DNA of 64,000 nt from DAOUEX01 sp034430235 (GTDB taxonomy: Bacteria; Chloroflexota; Anaerolineae; UBA2200). Every line of letters starts with the position of its first letter. Within the stretch, counting starts at the first letter, position 1. A program made the position numbers and the translations under genes. Positions 16,751 through 26,213 of the stretch are shown here, piece by piece. Where the stretch lies: contig CAYZGO010000012.1 in NCBI GenBank assembly GCA_964478075.1, positions 35,635 through 99,634 on the forward strand, written 5' to 3'. The notes under the pieces are model-generated. The model was not told the DNA's origin. It searched no databases and saw nothing but the letters and a program-made list of their open reading frames with translations.

Positions 16751-18109
16751 TCAGAAGCCCCGCGGACTTGGCAAGAAGTAAGGCGTGCAGATGAAATCCT
16801 CCAGCACTTCGGTCAGGTTAGGCCGTCCGATTTCCTGCAGGTTATAGTGAACGCGCGTTGAGGGCTTATTGATCTTGATGAATCGATTTAGATCGATTGG
16901 CGTGCCGATGACCACCGCATCACACTCGGTGTTGTTAATCGTCGCCTCAAGGTCTCTTAGTTGCTGCTCGCCATACCCCATGGCGGGCAAGACGGTTCCA
17001 ATCTCCGGATAAGTCTCAAAAGTCTCGGATATCCTACCCACCGTGTACGGCCGCGGGTCAACAAATCCTGCTGCGCCAAACTTTCGGGCCGCAACGACTC
17101 CCGCACCGATCTTCATCCCCCCATGGGTGAGGGTCGGACCATCCTCGATTGCCAGCACCATTTTGCCCTTGACCACGGACGGATCATCGATATCAAGAGT
17201 TGAGGCAGCATCGATGACGACAGCATCGGGGTTCACGGCGGCAACATTCTTCCGCACGGTCTCAATACCCGCAAGATCCGCGCTGTCGATCTTGTTGATG
17301 ACCACCACATCGGCGATCCTCAAAGTGATCTCGCCCGGATAATAGCGTAATTCATCACCCGCACGAAGTGGATCAGTCACTGTCACATGTAAATCAGGTA
17401 CGTAAAACGGGAAGTCATTGTTCCCGCCATCCCACAGAATCACATCGCAACCATGCGGATCGTTCTCAGCCTCTCGAAGGATAGCCTCATAGTCGACGCC
17501 GGCGTAAATGACATTGCCGCGCACGATGTGGGGCTCATACTCCTCCATCTCTTCGATGGTGCATTTATGCTTTTCCAGATCGGACAACTCCGCGTAACGT
17601 TGCACCCTTTGGGCGACAAGGTCTCCATAGGGCATCGGATGACGGATGACCACGACCTTTATGCCCTTCTCCGTTAATATCTCAGTGATCCTTCGTGAGG
17701 TCTGGCTTTTGCCGCAACCAGTTCGGACCGCCCCTACTGAAATGACCGGTTTGGAACTCTTGAGCATGGTGTCCTTGGGGCCCAGTAACACAAAACTGGC
17801 GCCAGCGGCTTGCACGATGGCGCTGATGGACATGACATGCTGATATGAAACATCACTGTACGAGAAGGCGCAATCGTCCACACTCAGATCTTTGATTAAC
17901 TTGGGAAGATCTTCTTGTGCATAAATCGCAATGCCTTCCGGATAGAGTTTGCCGGCCAATTCGGGCGGATATTTCCGGCCTGCAATATCCGGGATTTGGG
18001 CCGCGGTAAAGGCGACAACGTTATAGGCCTCATTGTCGCGGTAGTAGGTATTAAAGTTGTGGAAATCCCTCCCAGCTGCGCCGATGATGATCACATTTCT
18101 CTTCGACAT
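16751..18109 (-). CDS. Cyclic 2,3-diphosphoglycerate synthetase-like P-loop GTPase
   Basis: A 452-residue protein of the family annotated as cyclic 2,3-diphosphoglycerate synthetase. It opens with a Rossmann-like KRNVIIIGAAGRDFHNFN segment. A P-loop follows at residues 126-135 (GAVRTGCGKS), then WDGGNNDFPFY, VINKID and a C-terminal TPIDLNRFI. It binds a nucleotide and is related to G3E-type GTPases. In bacteria the cyclic-diphosphoglycerate role is unproven. It is followed upstream by ornithine carbamoyltransferase in the same orientation with a 33-bp gap and its own AGAGGAAG site, so a role in carbamoyl-phosphate or amino-acid metabolism is plausible. The last ten codons overlap a short sequence that recurs at 36.6 kb. 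Confidence 0.8.
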   Translation of the reverse strand: MSKRNVIIIGAAGRDFHNFNTYYRDNEAYNVVAFTAAQIPDIAGRKYPPELAGKLYPEGIAIYAQEDLPKLIKDLSVDDCAFSYSDVSYQHVMSISAIVQAAGASFVLLGPKDTMLKSSKPVISVGAVRTGCGKSQTSRRITEILTEKGIKVVVIRHPMPYGDLVAQRVQRYAELSDLEKHKCTIEEMEEYEPHIVRGNVIYAGVDYEAILREAENDPHGCDVILWDGGNNDFPFYVPDLHVTVTDPLRAGDELRYYPGEITLRIADVVVINKIDSADLAGIETVRKNVAAVNPDAVVIDAASTLDIDDPSVVKGKMVLAIEDGPTLTHGGMKIGAGVVAARKFGAAGFVDPRPYTVGRISETFETYPEIGTVLPAMGYGEQQLRDLEATINNTECDAVVIGTPIDLNRFIKINKPSTRVHYNLQEIGRPNLTEVLEDFICTPYFLPSPRGF

Positions 18110-18142
18110 AGCTTCCTCTGTTTCTCCTCTTCTTGGGATTGA

Positions 18143-19144
18143 TTAGCTTCCTAGCGTTGCTACCATCACGGCTTTGATGGTGTGAACTCTGTTCTCAGCT
18201 TCGTCAAACACGATGGAAGCCGGCGACTCAAATACCTCTTCCGTCACTTCCATCGCCTCCAGTTCGAATCTTTGGTAAATGTCTTCCCCGATAATCGTTT
18301 CGCGATTATGAAAGGCTGGGAGACAATGCATGAACTTGACATCGGGATTGCCGGTCTTGCCCATCGCCTCTTTGTTGATCTGATATGACTTCAGTAGGTT
18401 GATTCTTTCCTTCCAGACTTTCTCTGGTTCCCCCATGGAGACCCAGACGTCCGTGCACAGAAAATCGCAATCCTTGACACCGCTGTCCAAATCATCGGTG
18501 ATGGTGATTTTCGCTCCGGTCTGCTTGGCGATCTCTTGGGCTTTGGCGACCAGCTCCTGGTGCGGCTGAACGCTCTTGGGAGCAACGCATCGAAATTCCA
18601 TTCCCATTTGGGCAGCCCCCACCAACAGCGAATTAGCCATGTTGTTGTGGGCATCGCCCAGGTAGGCAAACTTGACCTGGCCGAGCGGCTTGTTGCTATA
18701 CTCCATCATGGTCAACAGATCGGCCAGCACCTGGGTGGGATGAAACTCGTTGGTCAGGCCGTTCCAGACGGGCACTCCGGCATATCTAGCCAGCTCTTCC
18801 ACCCTTTCCTGCCCAAAGCCCCGATATTCAATCCCGTCGTACATCCTGCCCAAGACCCTGGCTGTGTCTTTCATAGACTCTTTTGTACCCAGTTGGGAGC
18901 CTCTCGGTCCCAGATAGGTCACGTGTGCACCCTGATCATAAGCTGCCGTCTCAAAGGCGCAGCGTGTTCGGGTCGAGCCTTTCTCAAAAATCAGCGCTAT
19001 GTTCTTTCCTGCCAATCTCGGTTGCTCAGTTCCGGCGTATTTTGCCTTTTTCAGATCCACAGAGAGGCTGAGCAGGAACTCGATCTCGTTGGGAGTGAAA
19101 TCCAACAGTCTCAGGAAATGCCTGTTCCTCAGGTTGAAGGCCAT
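18143..19144 (-). CDS. argF: Ornithine carbamoyltransferase
   Basis: A 333-residue carbamoyltransferase with the carbamoyl-phosphate motif EKGSTRTRCAFE, the ornithine motif HCLPAFHN and the SMG-containing loop DVWVSMGE. It makes citrulline from ornithine and carbamoyl phosphate, or the reverse when catabolic. The ATG at 19144 is chosen because GGAGG lies 5 nt before it. Its neighbours (a GTPase, a BMP-type importer, an amidinotransferase and a creatininase) point to a catabolic or recycling role rather than arginine synthesis, and no other arg biosynthesis gene is present. I cannot tell the direction from sequence alone. Confidence 0.92.
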   Translation of the reverse strand: MAFNLRNRHFLRLLDFTPNEIEFLLSLSVDLKKAKYAGTEQPRLAGKNIALIFEKGSTRTRCAFETAAYDQGAHVTYLGPRGSQLGTKESMKDTARVLGRMYDGIEYRGFGQERVEELARYAGVPVWNGLTNEFHPTQVLADLLTMMEYSNKPLGQVKFAYLGDAHNNMANSLLVGAAQMGMEFRCVAPKSVQPHQELVAKAQEIAKQTGAKITITDDLDSGVKDCDFLCTDVWVSMGEPEKVWKERINLLKSYQINKEAMGKTGNPDVKFMHCLPAFHNRETIIGEDIYQRFELEAMEVTEEVFESPASIVFDEAENRVHTIKAVMVATLGS

Positions 19145-19446
19145 CTCTCCCTCCATAATCTCAAAGGTCCCAGCGCTATGCCAAGGGAGTGGTCCTCTTG
19201 GCTGCCTGATCCGAGCTCTTCTCGAGCAATCTCAACGATTGTATGCGCCAGTTGCTTTGCCGGCTTTTCTCCCTTCTCGCAGGCAACGTCACTGACGGAA
19301 AGGACTATGATCTGTTGACTTGCCCAGTAAGACACGCTCCAGTCTACCGGTTGAATTGCACACAGCGGCTTCTTTGTGGGCCACCATTCAATCCCGGTGC
19401 TGAAAACTGACTTTGAAGTCTGGCGCCGCGGATATGGAAATGGCAT
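19129..19446 (-). pseudogene. Creatininase-family gene remnant (3' end)
   Basis: The C-terminal 90 or so residues match the end of creatininase-family hydrolases and in particular the intact gene at 24.3-25.0 kb: CEKGEKPAKQLAHTIVEIAREELGS against a very similar C-terminal helix there. The N-terminal metal-binding domain is missing and the first residues are unrelated. It reads into the ornithine carbamoyltransferase start. It is probably the remains of a second creatininase in the same operon. Confidence 0.7.
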
Positions 19447-19541
19447 CTGCCGCAGTCAGGAATCGTCAGTATTGGTGCGTTCGAATTCCTCTTCATCCCA
19501 TTAATTGAAGGGACCACCAGACAGCTTCGCGTGCATGTCCG

Positions 19542-20471
19542 TTAGATAGCTTCAGGATCATAGGCCTTTCCAAGGGTCTTCGGCGGTACTGTTCTCCCCA
19601 CGAGCCCAGCAAGTGCGGCAATGGTCAACAAATACGGGGCCATCACAGGGAATTGATAGGGAATAGCGGACCCCAGAGCTTGGAATCGCAGCTGCAGAGC
19701 ATCCGCAGCACCGAAGAGCAAGCAAGCAGCCGCAGCCCACATTGGATTCCACTTGCCTACGACAATCGCAGCGAGAACGATGAAGCCTCGCCCGGCTGTC
19801 ATGTTCGGGGCGAAATACCCAAGCTCGGCCATTGCGAGGGCACTCCCGCCTAGCCCAGCAAACAGTCCGCAAAGAATCACGCCGGTATACTTGAGCCGAG
19901 ATACTGACAGCCCGGCGGTAGCGACGGCATGGGGGTGCTCTCCCACAGCTCGAATATTGAGCCCCCAGCTAGTACGGTATAGAATCCAGGTAGCCACCAT
20001 CGGCAAGGTCAACGCGATCCAGACAATCACCGGCTGGGAGAAGATCACTGGCCCCAAGAAAGGCACATTGCGTAGTTCAGGCGGGCCCAATACCGGATAC
20101 ATGGCAACACGCGTCCTCTGCGTCGGGAATAGTCGGGCGTGTAGCAAGTTTGTCACTCCGAGGGCGATAAGGTTAATCACCGCCCCCGAGACCTCATGGT
20201 TAGCTCGACGAGTCACGGTGAGGTAAGCGTGCACGACCGCCAGCAGCCCACCAACCGTCATGGCACAGATTCCAGCTATGACAACGTTCCCTGTGAAGAA
20301 GCTCGCGGCGATAGACGCAAGCGCGCCGGCCAGCATCATGCCTTCCATGCCTATATTGGAGATGCCAACGCGCTCCGTGTAGACCCCACCAATGCTCACC
20401 AACATCAGCGGAGCCGCCGAGCGGACAGTCGCCCTAAGCAAGTCGCTGATGAAGTTCAGGCTAATCTCCAT
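19542..20471 (-). CDS. BMP-type (nucleoside-like) ABC transporter permease 2
   Basis: A 309-residue inner-membrane permease of the YufQ/NupQ type, with YTERVGISNIGMEGMMLAGAL near residue 30, RAVGEHPHAVATAGLSV as coupling loop, and LGYFAPNMTAGRGFIVLAAIVVGKWNP. It is the last gene of a four-gene importer that usually brings in nucleosides or purines with a basic-membrane-protein lipoprotein. It overlaps the upstream permease gene by 11 bp. Confidence 0.9.
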   Translation of the reverse strand: MEISLNFISDLLRATVRSAAPLMLVSIGGVYTERVGISNIGMEGMMLAGALASIAASFFTGNVVIAGICAMTVGGLLAVVHAYLTVTRRANHEVSGAVINLIALGVTNLLHARLFPTQRTRVAMYPVLGPPELRNVPFLGPVIFSQPVIVWIALTLPMVATWILYRTSWGLNIRAVGEHPHAVATAGLSVSRLKYTGVILCGLFAGLGGSALAMAELGYFAPNMTAGRGFIVLAAIVVGKWNPMWAAAACLLFGAADALQLRFQALGSAIPYQFPVMAPYLLTIAALAGLVGRTVPPKTLGKAYDPEAI

Positions 20472-21570
20472 CTGCCTGGTCCTCCTGCGTGACCTGTTCC
20501 TTCATCTCCGCCCCAGTGATGCGCATGCGTTCGCCGAACCCAATGGCAATGACGAACAGCACCGTCAGCCCCTGGATAACGAGCGCCATGGAGCTTTCGA
20601 TACCGGTGACGATTTGCATTTTGCTCGCACCCGCTTTCAGGCATCCGAAGAAGGCACCCGCGAGCATTATCCCCAGCGGATTGCCCTTCGTCATGAGAGC
20701 GACGGCAAGCCCCTCGTACCCCACGCCGCCTACGAAATAGTCAAACAGCCTAAGTTTCAGCCCCAGGACCTCGCCAGCCCCCGCCAGGCCACCTAGCCCA
20801 CCACAAACCAACAGTACGAGGAAGATCTGCCGTGCAACGCCAACCCCGGCGTAGCGCGCCGCCTCGGGGTTTCCCCCGACCAGCCTGGTTCGAAAGCCAA
20901 AGGGCGTGTAGCGCAGCACAAAGTGCAAGACCACGCCAAGGACAACCGCCAAGATGAGACCGGCGTGCAGGCTTGTCCCCTTCACTAGAATGGGCAGACG
21001 CGCACTGGGCAAAATCAGCGGAGACATAGGAAAGAAGGCACCCTTCTCAGCCAGTGGGCTGGGTTCATGCAGAAGCCAACTGACAAGATAGCCGGCTACA
21101 TAGTTCAGCATGAGGGTGGTGACCACCTCACTTGTGCCTCGATAGGCACGGAGATAGCCCGGAATCAGCGCCCAGAGAGCACCACCGGCAAATCCCGCCA
21201 TAACGGCGAGAAGCAGGTGAAGCCAGGCAGGCACAGGAAGAGGAATGATGCCCACGGCGGTTGCCGCTGTCGCACCTAGGTAGATTTGTCCCTCGCCCCC
21301 GATGTTCCACAAACCACTCTTGAACGCGAGACCAACGGCGAACCCCCCGAGAAGCAGAGGCGCGGCTCGTACACCTGTGTTGGCCAAGGCAGCGACACTG
21401 CCGATTGATCCTTTCAGCAGAGCGGCATACGCTTCAATCGGATTCGCACCTGCCGCCAAGATCAGCCCGGCGGAAACCGTCAAGGCCAGGACGATGGCAA
21501 GGCCTAGCCTCCCGCCTGAAGATACCACCTCCCCCAGACGCAGCGGGACGATTGATCGTCGCCCATTCAT
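20461..21570 (-). CDS. BMP-type (nucleoside-like) ABC transporter permease 1
   Basis: A 369-residue permease of the YufP/NupP type with about ten membrane segments. The recognisable stretches are SGLWNIGGEGQIYLGA, GTSEVVTTLMLNYVA, and VGGNPEAARYAGVGV as coupling loop, then GYEGLAVALMTKGNPLGI. Start and stop overlap neighbouring genes by a few bases, showing a tightly coupled operon with the ATPase upstream and the second permease downstream. Confidence 0.9.
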   Translation of the reverse strand: MNGRRSIVPLRLGEVVSSGGRLGLAIVLALTVSAGLILAAGANPIEAYAALLKGSIGSVAALANTGVRAAPLLLGGFAVGLAFKSGLWNIGGEGQIYLGATAATAVGIIPLPVPAWLHLLLAVMAGFAGGALWALIPGYLRAYRGTSEVVTTLMLNYVAGYLVSWLLHEPSPLAEKGAFFPMSPLILPSARLPILVKGTSLHAGLILAVVLGVVLHFVLRYTPFGFRTRLVGGNPEAARYAGVGVARQIFLVLLVCGGLGGLAGAGEVLGLKLRLFDYFVGGVGYEGLAVALMTKGNPLGIMLAGAFFGCLKAGASKMQIVTGIESSMALVIQGLTVLFVIAIGFGERMRITGAEMKEQVTQEDQADGD

Positions 21571-23111
21571 TCGTTCACTCCCACTGCTGTCTCTGCACGC
21601 TTGCGATGACCTAGCATCATCTCCCCAATCAAGTTGACATCCGCAGTCTCGGCATCCACCTCCCCCATGATCTCACCCCCGAGAAAGACCACGATACGAT
21701 CGCTGAGGGTCAACACCTCTGATAATTCCGTTGAAATGAAAAGCACAGCAGCGCCACGGTTTCGCTCTTGCAGCAATGCATTGTGGACGGCCTCTACCGA
21801 CGCAACATCCAAGCCCCTCGTCGGCTGAGAGGCGACCAGCAACGCAGGCTTTGCGCTTAGCTCACGTGCTACTACAACTCTTTGCTGGTTCCCACCAGAC
21901 AAGTGCCGAAGTGGGATCGCGGGGTGTGGTGTTCTGATGTCATAGTCCCGGATGAGGGTATTTGCCCGGTCCCCGATTTCACTCCACTGCAGGATACCCC
22001 GCTGCGTAAGAGGAGGACTGTCGAACGTTTTGATGATCAGATTCTCTTCTACGGTGAAATCGGCAATCAGGCCCGTCTTGCGCCCGTCTTCCGGGATGTA
22101 GCCCAGCAACGATGGGTCACAAATGACCCCGGTAACGAGTTCACCGTTGATTCGGATGGTGCCCTTCATGGGACGGCGCAAGCCCACTATGCATTCGGCC
22201 AATTCTCGCTGCCCATTCCCATCTACCCCGGCAACTCCAACGATCTCCCCAGCACGCACCGTCAGGCTCAGGTCTCTGAGCGCCGGGACACCGCGGTCGT
22301 TATCGCAGCAGAGGCCCTCGATCACCAGTACTTCTTTCTCGGACTCAGAGGGCGGTCGTGGCTGCCTATCCAGGAATACCCCTCTTCCAACCATCATCCG
22401 CGCCAGTTCGGAGGGCGTCGTTTCTCTGGGGTCTACAGTGCCAACAACGTGACCATCTCGCAGCACCGTAACCCGATCAGCAACCTCTTTCATCTCCCTA
22501 AGCTTATGGCTGATGAAAATGACGGCACGCCCCTCGTCAACCAAGCTTCGCACGGTCCTGAAGAGCCGTTCTGCTTGCGACGGTGTAAGGACGGAAGTTG
22601 GCTCATCGAGGATCAATAAACTGGCATTTCGAAAGAGTTGCTTGAGAATCTCCAGCCACTGCCGGGTTCCCACTGGGAGCTGCCAAACCGGGGTCGAGGG
22701 ATCAATGACAAGCTGATACCGCTTGGCTAGCTTCTCAAAACGGTCACGGGCCGAATCCAATTCGAGAAGAGGCGGGCGTCTCGGTGGAATGCCCAAGATA
22801 ACGTTTTCAAGCACAGATAGGTTTTCTACCAGCATGAAATGCTGGTGGACCATCCCTACGCCGAGATCAACTGCTACCCGTGGTGAGGTAATCTCGACCT
22901 TTTCACCGTTGAAGTATATCTCTCCGCTGTCCGGCTGGTGCAGGCCATAAAGGATATTCATGAGGGTGGTCTTGCCTGCACCATTCTCGCCCAACAAGCC
23001 GTGCACTTCCCCCGCCCTCACCTCGAGCGTGATGTTGTTGTTTGCCAGGACGCCTGGGAATCGTTTGGTTATCCCCACCATGAGTAACGCGACGACGGCA
23101 CTTTGATCCAC
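21567..23111 (-). CDS. BMP-type ABC transporter ATPase (tandem ABC domains)
   Basis: About 514 residues with two ABC domains. The first has Walker A GENGAGKTT and a weak signature PVGTRQWLEILKQL; the second has the altered P-loop GVDGNGQRELAE and the signature LSGGNQQRVVVARELS. This is the standard architecture of nucleoside/BMP and sugar importer ATPases (YufO/MglA-like). The GTG at 23111 is preferred because GGAGG lies 8 nt before it; the upstream extension is unrelated to the family. The gene overlaps the first permease by 4 bp. Confidence 0.9.
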   Translation of the reverse strand: MDQSAVVALLMVGITKRFPGVLANNNITLEVRAGEVHGLLGENGAGKTTLMNILYGLHQPDSGEIYFNGEKVEITSPRVAVDLGVGMVHQHFMLVENLSVLENVILGIPPRRPPLLELDSARDRFEKLAKRYQLVIDPSTPVWQLPVGTRQWLEILKQLFRNASLLILDEPTSVLTPSQAERLFRTVRSLVDEGRAVIFISHKLREMKEVADRVTVLRDGHVVGTVDPRETTPSELARMMVGRGVFLDRQPRPPSESEKEVLVIEGLCCDNDRGVPALRDLSLTVRAGEIVGVAGVDGNGQRELAECIVGLRRPMKGTIRINGELVTGVICDPSLLGYIPEDGRKTGLIADFTVEENLIIKTFDSPPLTQRGILQWSEIGDRANTLIRDYDIRTPHPAIPLRHLSGGNQQRVVVARELSAKPALLVASQPTRGLDVASVEAVHNALLQERNRGAAVLFISTELSEVLTLSDRIVVFLGGEIMGEVDAETADVNLIGEMMLGHRKRAETAVGVNE

Positions 23112-23195
23112 CCGCTGCACCTCCAGGCCAGGTCCCGCCCCACCCCGGAACCTCGCGGCGGTGGGGCGGGTGCCTTTGTGCAAAGGATCCGGTTC

Positions 23196-24191
23196 CTACG
23201 GTTCTATGTGAATCTCTCCGGATCTCATCTTCTCTAATGCGTCAAAGATTTTCTGTTGCACGTCCTTGGGGGTCAAGTCTGTCATGTGCATATCGATCCC
23301 CCCTGGGGTATTGACATCTACAACGACCATCTGCATGGGTATCCCTCTCCCACAGGCCAATTCGCAGATCATCACGCCAGGCGATCCCAACGCACTGCCG
23401 AGGACAGCATTGGGCCCAAGCGAGCTCGAATCTCGGTAGAGGCCAATTGCCATCACGCCCCTATCCTCCGCGGCGGAGATGAGGCCTGCATCCGCGGTAT
23501 CCAACATGTGCCACAAGACGTCCACGCCTTCGTCAATCAGCGCCAGGCCCGCCTCGCGCGCCTTGGCCACATCGGCCCAGTCTCCTGTGGCTATGTAGGT
23601 GACCTCTATGTCCTTCCCGGAAGTTTTCACTCCAGCCTCAAACCCCTCCAAGCCCTGGTCGCAACATTCGAGAAGCTCTCCCACTACGTAGGCTACGTGG
23701 TTTGTCTCGGTCATTTCGCCGGCCAAGATCCCCGCCAGGTAGCCCATCTGCCGGAAGCTGAGCGTGGTAGCGCTCACATTGTCGGCCAGTGGCGGCCCAT
23801 CCGCCACACCGAACTTGAGATCTGGGTACTCCTTCGCTACCATCCCAATCGAATCCGAGTATTCGCCGCCATGGCCGATGATGATGTCATAACCCTCGGC
23901 GGCGTAGTTGCGCAAGACCTCAATCTGCTCATCTTGGCTGACGTTCTCACTGTAGGCGATCTCGACGCCACACTCTTCCGCAGCGCGCTTGAGGCCTTCG
24001 TAACCGAACTGATTCCACGACTGGTCAGTAACGACCCCCGGGAACAGCACTGCAACCTTTGTTTTCTCCTCAACGGGAGGTTCAGTGGCTGTTGGCTTAG
24101 GAGGAACCGCAGTGGGCGCTGGCGCGCACGCCGAAACAACCATTGCCAGTACGATGGACACGCCGAACGCGACCTTAAGGTGCCTATTCAT
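23196..24191 (-). CDS. Basic membrane protein (BMP) family substrate-binding lipoprotein
   Basis: A 331-residue lipoprotein: signal peptide with lipobox VSAC (Cys near residue 22), a Pro/Thr linker, then a type I binding fold of the BMP/PnrA/Med family. Motifs are VAVLFPGVVTDQSWNQFGYEGL, IIGHGGEYSD and FRQMGYLAGILAGEMT. Relatives bind nucleosides such as guanosine or inosine; some bind other small molecules. In this operon, next to creatininase, amidinotransferase and carbamoyltransferase genes, the ligand could be a purine nucleoside or a guanidino compound. The sequence does not decide. Confidence 0.9.
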   Translation of the reverse strand: MNRHLKVAFGVSIVLAMVVSACAPAPTAVPPKPTATEPPVEEKTKVAVLFPGVVTDQSWNQFGYEGLKRAAEECGVEIAYSENVSQDEQIEVLRNYAAEGYDIIIGHGGEYSDSIGMVAKEYPDLKFGVADGPPLADNVSATTLSFRQMGYLAGILAGEMTETNHVAYVVGELLECCDQGLEGFEAGVKTSGKDIEVTYIATGDWADVAKAREAGLALIDEGVDVLWHMLDTADAGLISAAEDRGVMAIGLYRDSSSLGPNAVLGSALGSPGVMICELACGRGIPMQMVVVDVNTPGGIDMHMTDLTPKDVQQKIFDALEKMRSGEIHIEP

Positions 24192-24321
24192 TTTCTTCTC
24201 CTTTTCTAGAGTAAGCGTTTTCGTACCAACTTGCGTATGCCAGTGTTCAAAGCCATTGAGCGCCTTTCATCCCCGTCACACCACCTCCTTTGCAATGCTC
24301 GGAGTCGCTATACAGCTCCCG

Positions 24322-25044
24322 TCACGATCCCAGCTCTTGGCGAGCAATTCGCACGATGGCGCCCACAACCTGCTTTGCCAGCTTCTCCCCTTTCTCGCGC
24401 GAAGCATAGGTCGCCTTGTAAAGTACGCCAGATCTGGAAATGATGTCATCTGGCGGCGGAAAGATACAGTATGTCGGCACTCGCTCGCTCTGGTCGTCGA
24501 TGATCTTGTCCTCTCGCACCAGCTCAGGAGCAAAGTACTGCATGAGCGCAGTTTCTGTTATAGCTGCGTGCTCCACGCCCCATCCCGGGAAGCCCGCCTC
24601 TGCGAAAAGCTCGTCAATCATCTCATCTGAAACCTGATCCCACCACGACAGGATCACGACACGTACATCATTCACTTCACGTACAAGAAGTGCTGCCGCC
24701 TCGGTCAAGAATGCAACGTTCTCATAGTGACCGTTGAGCACAAGGAACCTTCTCCCACCATGGCGATACGTCTCCCGCAGGATGTCGAGCGCCAAGTTGA
24801 TCAACGTGGTCCCATCCAGGCTAGTGGTACCGGGAAACAACTGCCCTCCGCCCTCTGCCTTGTACCCATATGCAATCGGCGGCAACACCATAGCGTCCAA
24901 TTCCTCGCATACCATCTTGGCCAGGCTTGTTGGGATCACGACATCGGTACTCAAAGGTAGATGGGGCCCGTGCTGCTCCAATGATCCCACCGGAAGGATG
25001 ATAGTCCTTCGGCTCACCTCATCCCGATACTCTTCCCAGGTCAT
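24322..25044 (-). CDS. Creatininase-family amidohydrolase
   Basis: A 240-residue metal-dependent hydrolase of the creatininase family. The hallmark segments are LPVGSLEQHGPHLPLSTDVVI (Glu, His and Asp metal ligands), NGHYEN and GVEHAAITET (third metal-binding region). The family includes creatinine amidohydrolase, the mycofactocin protein MftE and FAPy deformylase (ArfB), so creatinine is only one option. It lies between the importer's binding protein and the amidinotransferase, same strand. The C-terminal helix is closely similar to the fragment at 19.1-19.4 kb. Confidence 0.88.
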   Translation of the reverse strand: MTWEEYRDEVSRRTIILPVGSLEQHGPHLPLSTDVVIPTSLAKMVCEELDAMVLPPIAYGYKAEGGGQLFPGTTSLDGTTLINLALDILRETYRHGGRRFLVLNGHYENVAFLTEAAALLVREVNDVRVVILSWWDQVSDEMIDELFAEAGFPGWGVEHAAITETALMQYFAPELVREDKIIDDQSERVPTYCIFPPPDDIISRSGVLYKATYASREKGEKLAKQVVGAIVRIARQELGS

Positions 25045-25073
25045 GTGTTCTACTAGCGTTGTTTGGCCTCCTT

Positions 25074-26213
25074 TTAGAATCCTTCAATCTGCTTGGGGAA
25101 GTAATCTTCACAGGTCCCTTCCCGGTAAACATCTGCCGTACAGCAGTGAAGTCCGCCCCCAAATGGCGACACTTCATAGAACGGGACTGGAACGACTTCA
25201 AAGCCATGCTTATCGAGCAACTCCATGACAGGAGTCTCACTGGCTTCAACACAGACGGTCTTAGAATCGAGTGCAAGACAGTTCATGTTTAGCCACCAAC
25301 TGCAGAAATCCATCGGCCCTTTCTTCTTGAGAAGCGTTTTTGGGGGTTCCACAAGTTCCCAGCCATTCTTCTTGAACAGTTCCCATTCCCGTTCATCGAG
25401 AGGGGGCCGCGTTGGATTGACAAGCGCAAAGCCGGGACGAAGAGGAACGACGGTCGTGTCCATATGCCACGGCAAGAGTTCCCTACGCCCGACCTTATGA
25501 ATTCGATGGTTATGAAAGTGGCGTCGCAGCCAGTCAATACCAGCATCATTGGTAACCATTGACTTCTGGACAAAAAGATCCTTTCCGTAGCGGACGACAT
25601 CGGCGGCATCAAACAAAGGTTCCACTTCAGTGAGTACCCAATCGCCCTTTTCAGCGCGCTCATACTGCTCTTCTTCGCTCAACGAGCTCCATTCCTTCCA
25701 CCAGTCTTTCTTGTAGGAGCGTTCTGTCAAACGCGGTTTGGGCGCTGGCTCGAGGCGAAAGTTTGGATCTTCTTTGAAGTACTGTAAGAACAGTGGTCGG
25801 TAGCAGAGATACTCAAACCAGCGGCTGTGGTAAGACATAGTAGCTTCCATGATTTGATTGCCAATTGTGAGCAGCAAATCCCGAGCGGGGCAGCAGCCAA
25901 ACATCGATCCCTGCTTCCAGTCGGGGGTTTGAACGGCCTGGCTGAAATCGATCGGAGTCGGCCGGTCAACGCGAATGCCTCGACTCTCAAGGATCTTGGC
26001 GAAATTGTCCAGTTGCTCGTTGGCCCTGTCTTGCATTTCCTTGGGGTAAGGCCCGTATGTGCCCAACGGGAACCCGTCGTCCGGCCAGTCGCGTTGAAGG
26101 GCCATCTCAGGGGCCTGGACCATGGTGCCATCAGCACGGCCGAGAATAATATGTTTTAGCGCATCCCATTCATTCCATGAGTTCACTACTGTTTTTCTTG
26201 ATTCTTCTCGCAT
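25074..26213 (-). CDS. Arginine:X amidinotransferase family protein
   Basis: A 379-residue protein of the glycine/inosamine-phosphate amidinotransferase family. The catalytic Cys is Cys357 in GGGLHCCTADV; a His is present in LLPWHMDTTVVPLRPG and an Asp in FDAADVVRYGKDLF, giving the Cys-His-Asp set. In this family the amidino group of arginine is moved to an amine such as glycine, releasing ornithine. It could instead act as a hydrolase on a guanidino compound. The start follows AGGAGG. Ornithine produced here could feed the carbamoyltransferase at 18 kb. The region is adjacent to the Lrp-type regulator gene. Confidence 0.88.
   Translation of the reverse strand: MREESRKTVVNSWNEWDALKHIILGRADGTMVQAPEMALQRDWPDDGFPLGTYGPYPKEMQDRANEQLDNFAKILESRGIRVDRPTPIDFSQAVQTPDWKQGSMFGCCPARDLLLTIGNQIMEATMSYHSRWFEYLCYRPLFLQYFKEDPNFRLEPAPKPRLTERSYKKDWWKEWSSLSEEEQYERAEKGDWVLTEVEPLFDAADVVRYGKDLFVQKSMVTNDAGIDWLRRHFHNHRIHKVGRRELLPWHMDTTVVPLRPGFALVNPTRPPLDEREWELFKKNGWELVEPPKTLLKKKGPMDFCSWWLNMNCLALDSKTVCVEASETPVMELLDKHGFEVVPVPFYEVSPFGGGLHCCTADVYREGTCEDYFPKQIEGF

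Noticed and set aside
16735..16790. Third tRNA-like RNA copy at the end of the GTPase gene
   Set aside because: Only the short GG-ACTTGGCAAGAAGTAAGG block is shared. No acceptor, T-arm or variable hairpin follows, so it may be a chance match inside coding sequence.
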